Assembly (NCBI RefSeq): GCF_001425055.1
Contig: NZ_LMDK01000018.1
Location: 372,001 to 436,000, forward strand
Length of the DNA stretch: 64,000 bases
Direction: 5' to 3'
Origin: Pelomonas sp. Root1237
GTDB taxonomy: Bacteria; Pseudomonadota; Gammaproteobacteria; Burkholderiales; Burkholderiaceae_C
The translations under genes were made by a program, and so were the position numbers. Numbering within the stretch: position 1 is the stretch's first letter; every line of letters starts with the position of its first letter. Positions 62,579 to 64,000 of the stretch are shown here, piece by piece. Under the pieces are notes generated by a model that ran no database searches, was not told where the DNA came from, and saw only the letters and a program-made list of their open reading frames with translations.

Positions 62579-63421
62579 ATGACCGCGGCGCCAGCCTCGC
62601 CCTGTGTAGGCATTGGCTGGCGCCAGCCGCATTACGAGACCTTGCTGGCCGAGCGCCCCGCACTCGGCTTCATCGAAGTCCATTCAGAGAACTTCTTTGC
62701 CGACGGCGGCATCACGCTGGCCGTGCTGGAGGCGGGCCGCGCGGCCTATGACGTCAGCCTGCACGGCGTGGGCCTGGCACTGGGCTCGGCGGCGGGGCTG
62801 GACGATGCTCACCTGGAGCGGCTCGCTCGCCTTGCACGGCGCGTGCAGCCGCGGTGGGTGTCCGACCACGCCTGCTTTGCCCGCGTGGGCACGGGCCTGC
62901 ATGCGGCAGACCTGCTGCCCATCCCCTTCACCGACGAATCCCTCGCGCTGATGGCGACCCATGTCCAGCAGGTCCAGGAACGCCTGGGCCGGCCCATGCT
63001 GGTGGAGAACATCAGCGCCTATGTTGGCTGGGCCGGCGACACCCTGGCGGAGCCGGAGTTCTTCAACGAGCTGACACGGCGCAGCGGCTGCGGCCTGCTG
63101 CTGGACGTCAACAACCTCTTCGTCAATGCGCGCAACGCCGGCCTGGCGCCGGGCGACGCGGCGGGTGAAGCCATGCGCTGGGTTGACGCGATCCGCCCCG
63201 GCAGCGTCGGCGAGATCCATCTGGCCGGCCACTGTGAGCAGGACGACGGTCTCGTCATCGATGACCATGGCAGCCGCGTGCGTGACGAGGTCTGGCGTGT
63301 CTACGAACACACGCTGCAGCGGCTGGGCCCGCTGCCGACGCTGATCGAATGGGACACCGCTGTGCCCGATCTGGCGGTGCTGCTGGCTGAAGGCCAGCGG
63401 GCGAGGGCGCTGCACCCGTGA
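62579..63421 (+). CDS. bufB: BufB, DUF692/MNIO-family multinuclear iron enzyme
   Basis: 280 residues with the TIM-barrel DUF692 motif series: [77 protein letters not shown] and LIEWDTAVP. The His, Asp, Asn and Glu residues in these motifs are those used by MNIO enzymes to hold two or three iron ions. Expected job: post-translational modification of BufA cysteines together with BufC. ATG at 62579 is preferred; an in-frame TTG at 62570 is an alternative. The stop overlaps the bufC GTG by four bases. Confidence 0.9.
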   Translation: MTAAPASPCVGIGWRQPHYETLLAERPALGFIEVHSENFFADGGITLAVLEAGRAAYDVSLHGVGLALGSAAGLDDAHLERLARLARRVQPRWVSDHACFARVGTGLHAADLLPIPFTDESLALMATHVQQVQERLGRPMLVENISAYVGWAGDTLAEPEFFNELTRRSGCGLLLDVNNLFVNARNAGLAPGDAAGEAMRWVDAIRPGSVGEIHLAGHCEQDDGLVIDDHGSRVRDEVWRVYEHTLQRLGPLPTLIEWDTAVPDLAVLLAEGQRARALHP

Positions 63422-64000
63422 AGGCCGCTCAGCAGGCCTTTGTCGATGCGCTGCTGGGGCGCGGCGAGGCGCCGCCCGGCCTGACTGGCGGCGAGCGCGG
63501 CCTGGCGGCCTATCGCAACAACCTGCGGGCGCTGTCGGCCCAAGCCCTGGCCGTGCCCTTTGTGCGCTTGCGCGAGGAACTCGGCGAGGACGAATTCGCG
63601 TCGCTGGCCTGGACCTTCTGGCGCGCCCACCCGCCCGAGAGCGGTGACCTGGGGCAGTGGGGTGGGGTGCTCGAAGGCTTTCTGCTGGAGCGCGCCGGCG
63701 AGGCTTCGGGCTTGCCCGATCTCGCTCGCCTGGACTGGGCGCTGCACCGGGCCGAACGCGCGCAGGACGCTTCGTTGGACGCCGACTCGCTGGCCCTGCT
63801 CGGCACCACATCGCCCGACAAGCTCTGGCTGCAATTGCGGCCAGGCCTGGCGGTGCTGGCGCAGTCCGACGGGCCGGTGGTGGTCTGGCGAGCCGGTTGG
63901 CGCGGGAAATGGCAACCCGTGTCGGCCGCCGATGCGGTCTTCATGCGGGCCCTGATCGACGCCGTGAATCTTGCCGAGGCATTGGAGGCGGCCACAGTGA
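63418..64000 (+). CDS. bufC: BufC, DUF2063 partner protein, cut by the right edge
   Basis: GTG at 63418 overlaps the bufB stop (GTGA); 194 codons run to the end of the window without a stop. The N-terminal DUF2063 helical domain is clear: [62 protein letters not shown]. The second half ([26 protein letters not shown]) fits the C-terminal recognition domain. It probably delivers the BufA precursor to BufB. A DoxX-like gene often follows in such operons but would be outside the window. Confidence 0.88.
   Translation, partial: MKAAQQAFVDALLGRGEAPPGLTGGERGLAAYRNNLRALSAQALAVPFVRLREELGEDEFASLAWTFWRAHPPESGDLGQWGGVLEGFLLERAGEASGLPDLARLDWALHRAERAQDASLDADSLALLGTTSPDKLWLQLRPGLAVLAQSDGPVVVWRAGWRGKWQPVSAADAVFMRALIDAVNLAEALEAATV

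Overview
The window is high-GC (roughly two thirds G+C by eye), densely packed chromosomal DNA. Gene content and order point to a Burkholderiales betaproteobacterium of the Roseateles/Mitsuaria/Pelomonas/Rubrivivax type: dapC-dapD-pilU, smc-zipA ... ligA, a KDO transferase next to a phosphomannomutase, and an MSHA-type pilus locus. This is inferred from families and synteny; no rRNA is present and no search was run. Both ends are cut: a pilus retraction ATPase (pilU) runs off the left end and a DUF2063 gene (bufC) runs off the right end.

Layout. 1-4.4 kb: lysine/diaminopimelate genes dapC-dapD followed by pilU, a divergent solute-binding protein, and queF. 4.5-18 kb: smc and a zipA-like gene, then four genes lying between them and ligA (a TPR/degenerate-GGDEF/EAL protein, a CNNM/CorC-type membrane protein, a secreted alpha-amylase with a starch-binding domain, a hemerythrin). 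18-26 kb: periplasmic alpha-carbonic anhydrase, epoxide hydrolase, LysR regulator, and a pirin-EmrA-EmrB-NodT tripartite efflux operon. 26-35 kb: GFA protein, waaA, a small PLDc_N protein, pgm/manB, a LytS/LytTR two-component pair, a solute-binding protein, and an alkylation-repair operon (Ada-AlkA fusion, ogt, EamA transporter).

35.3-42.8 kb is the accessory region. A secreted beta-helix protein with a LacI-type operator is followed by a scar-rich segment: a cytochrome c peroxidase 3' remnant, a 5'-truncated RHS core whose toxin tip is frameshifted, a candidate immunity gene, an orphan RHS tip with a candidate membrane immunity gene, a third tip remnant with another candidate immunity gene, and then a second partial copy of the 3' end of the beta-helix gene. 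Base composition drops sharply from about 40.1 to 42.3 kb.

42.8-60.6 kb is one long MSHA-type pilus locus on the minus strand. It holds two GspE-type ATPases (mshE plus a second one with four 30-residue MshEN-like repeats), mshG, pilins mshA/C/D/O/P, the large LamG-containing mshQ, then mshI, a pilN-like gene, mshJ, mshK, secretin mshL and an unknown anchored protein. Both ATPases carry motifs of the c-di-GMP-binding MshEN domain, and the window also encodes a predicted c-di-GMP phosphodiesterase. The right end (61.4-64 kb) is a bufferin-type metal-response module: ECF sigma factor and small zinc-finger anti-sigma, divergent from bufA (DUF2282), bufB (DUF692/MNIO) and bufC (DUF2063).
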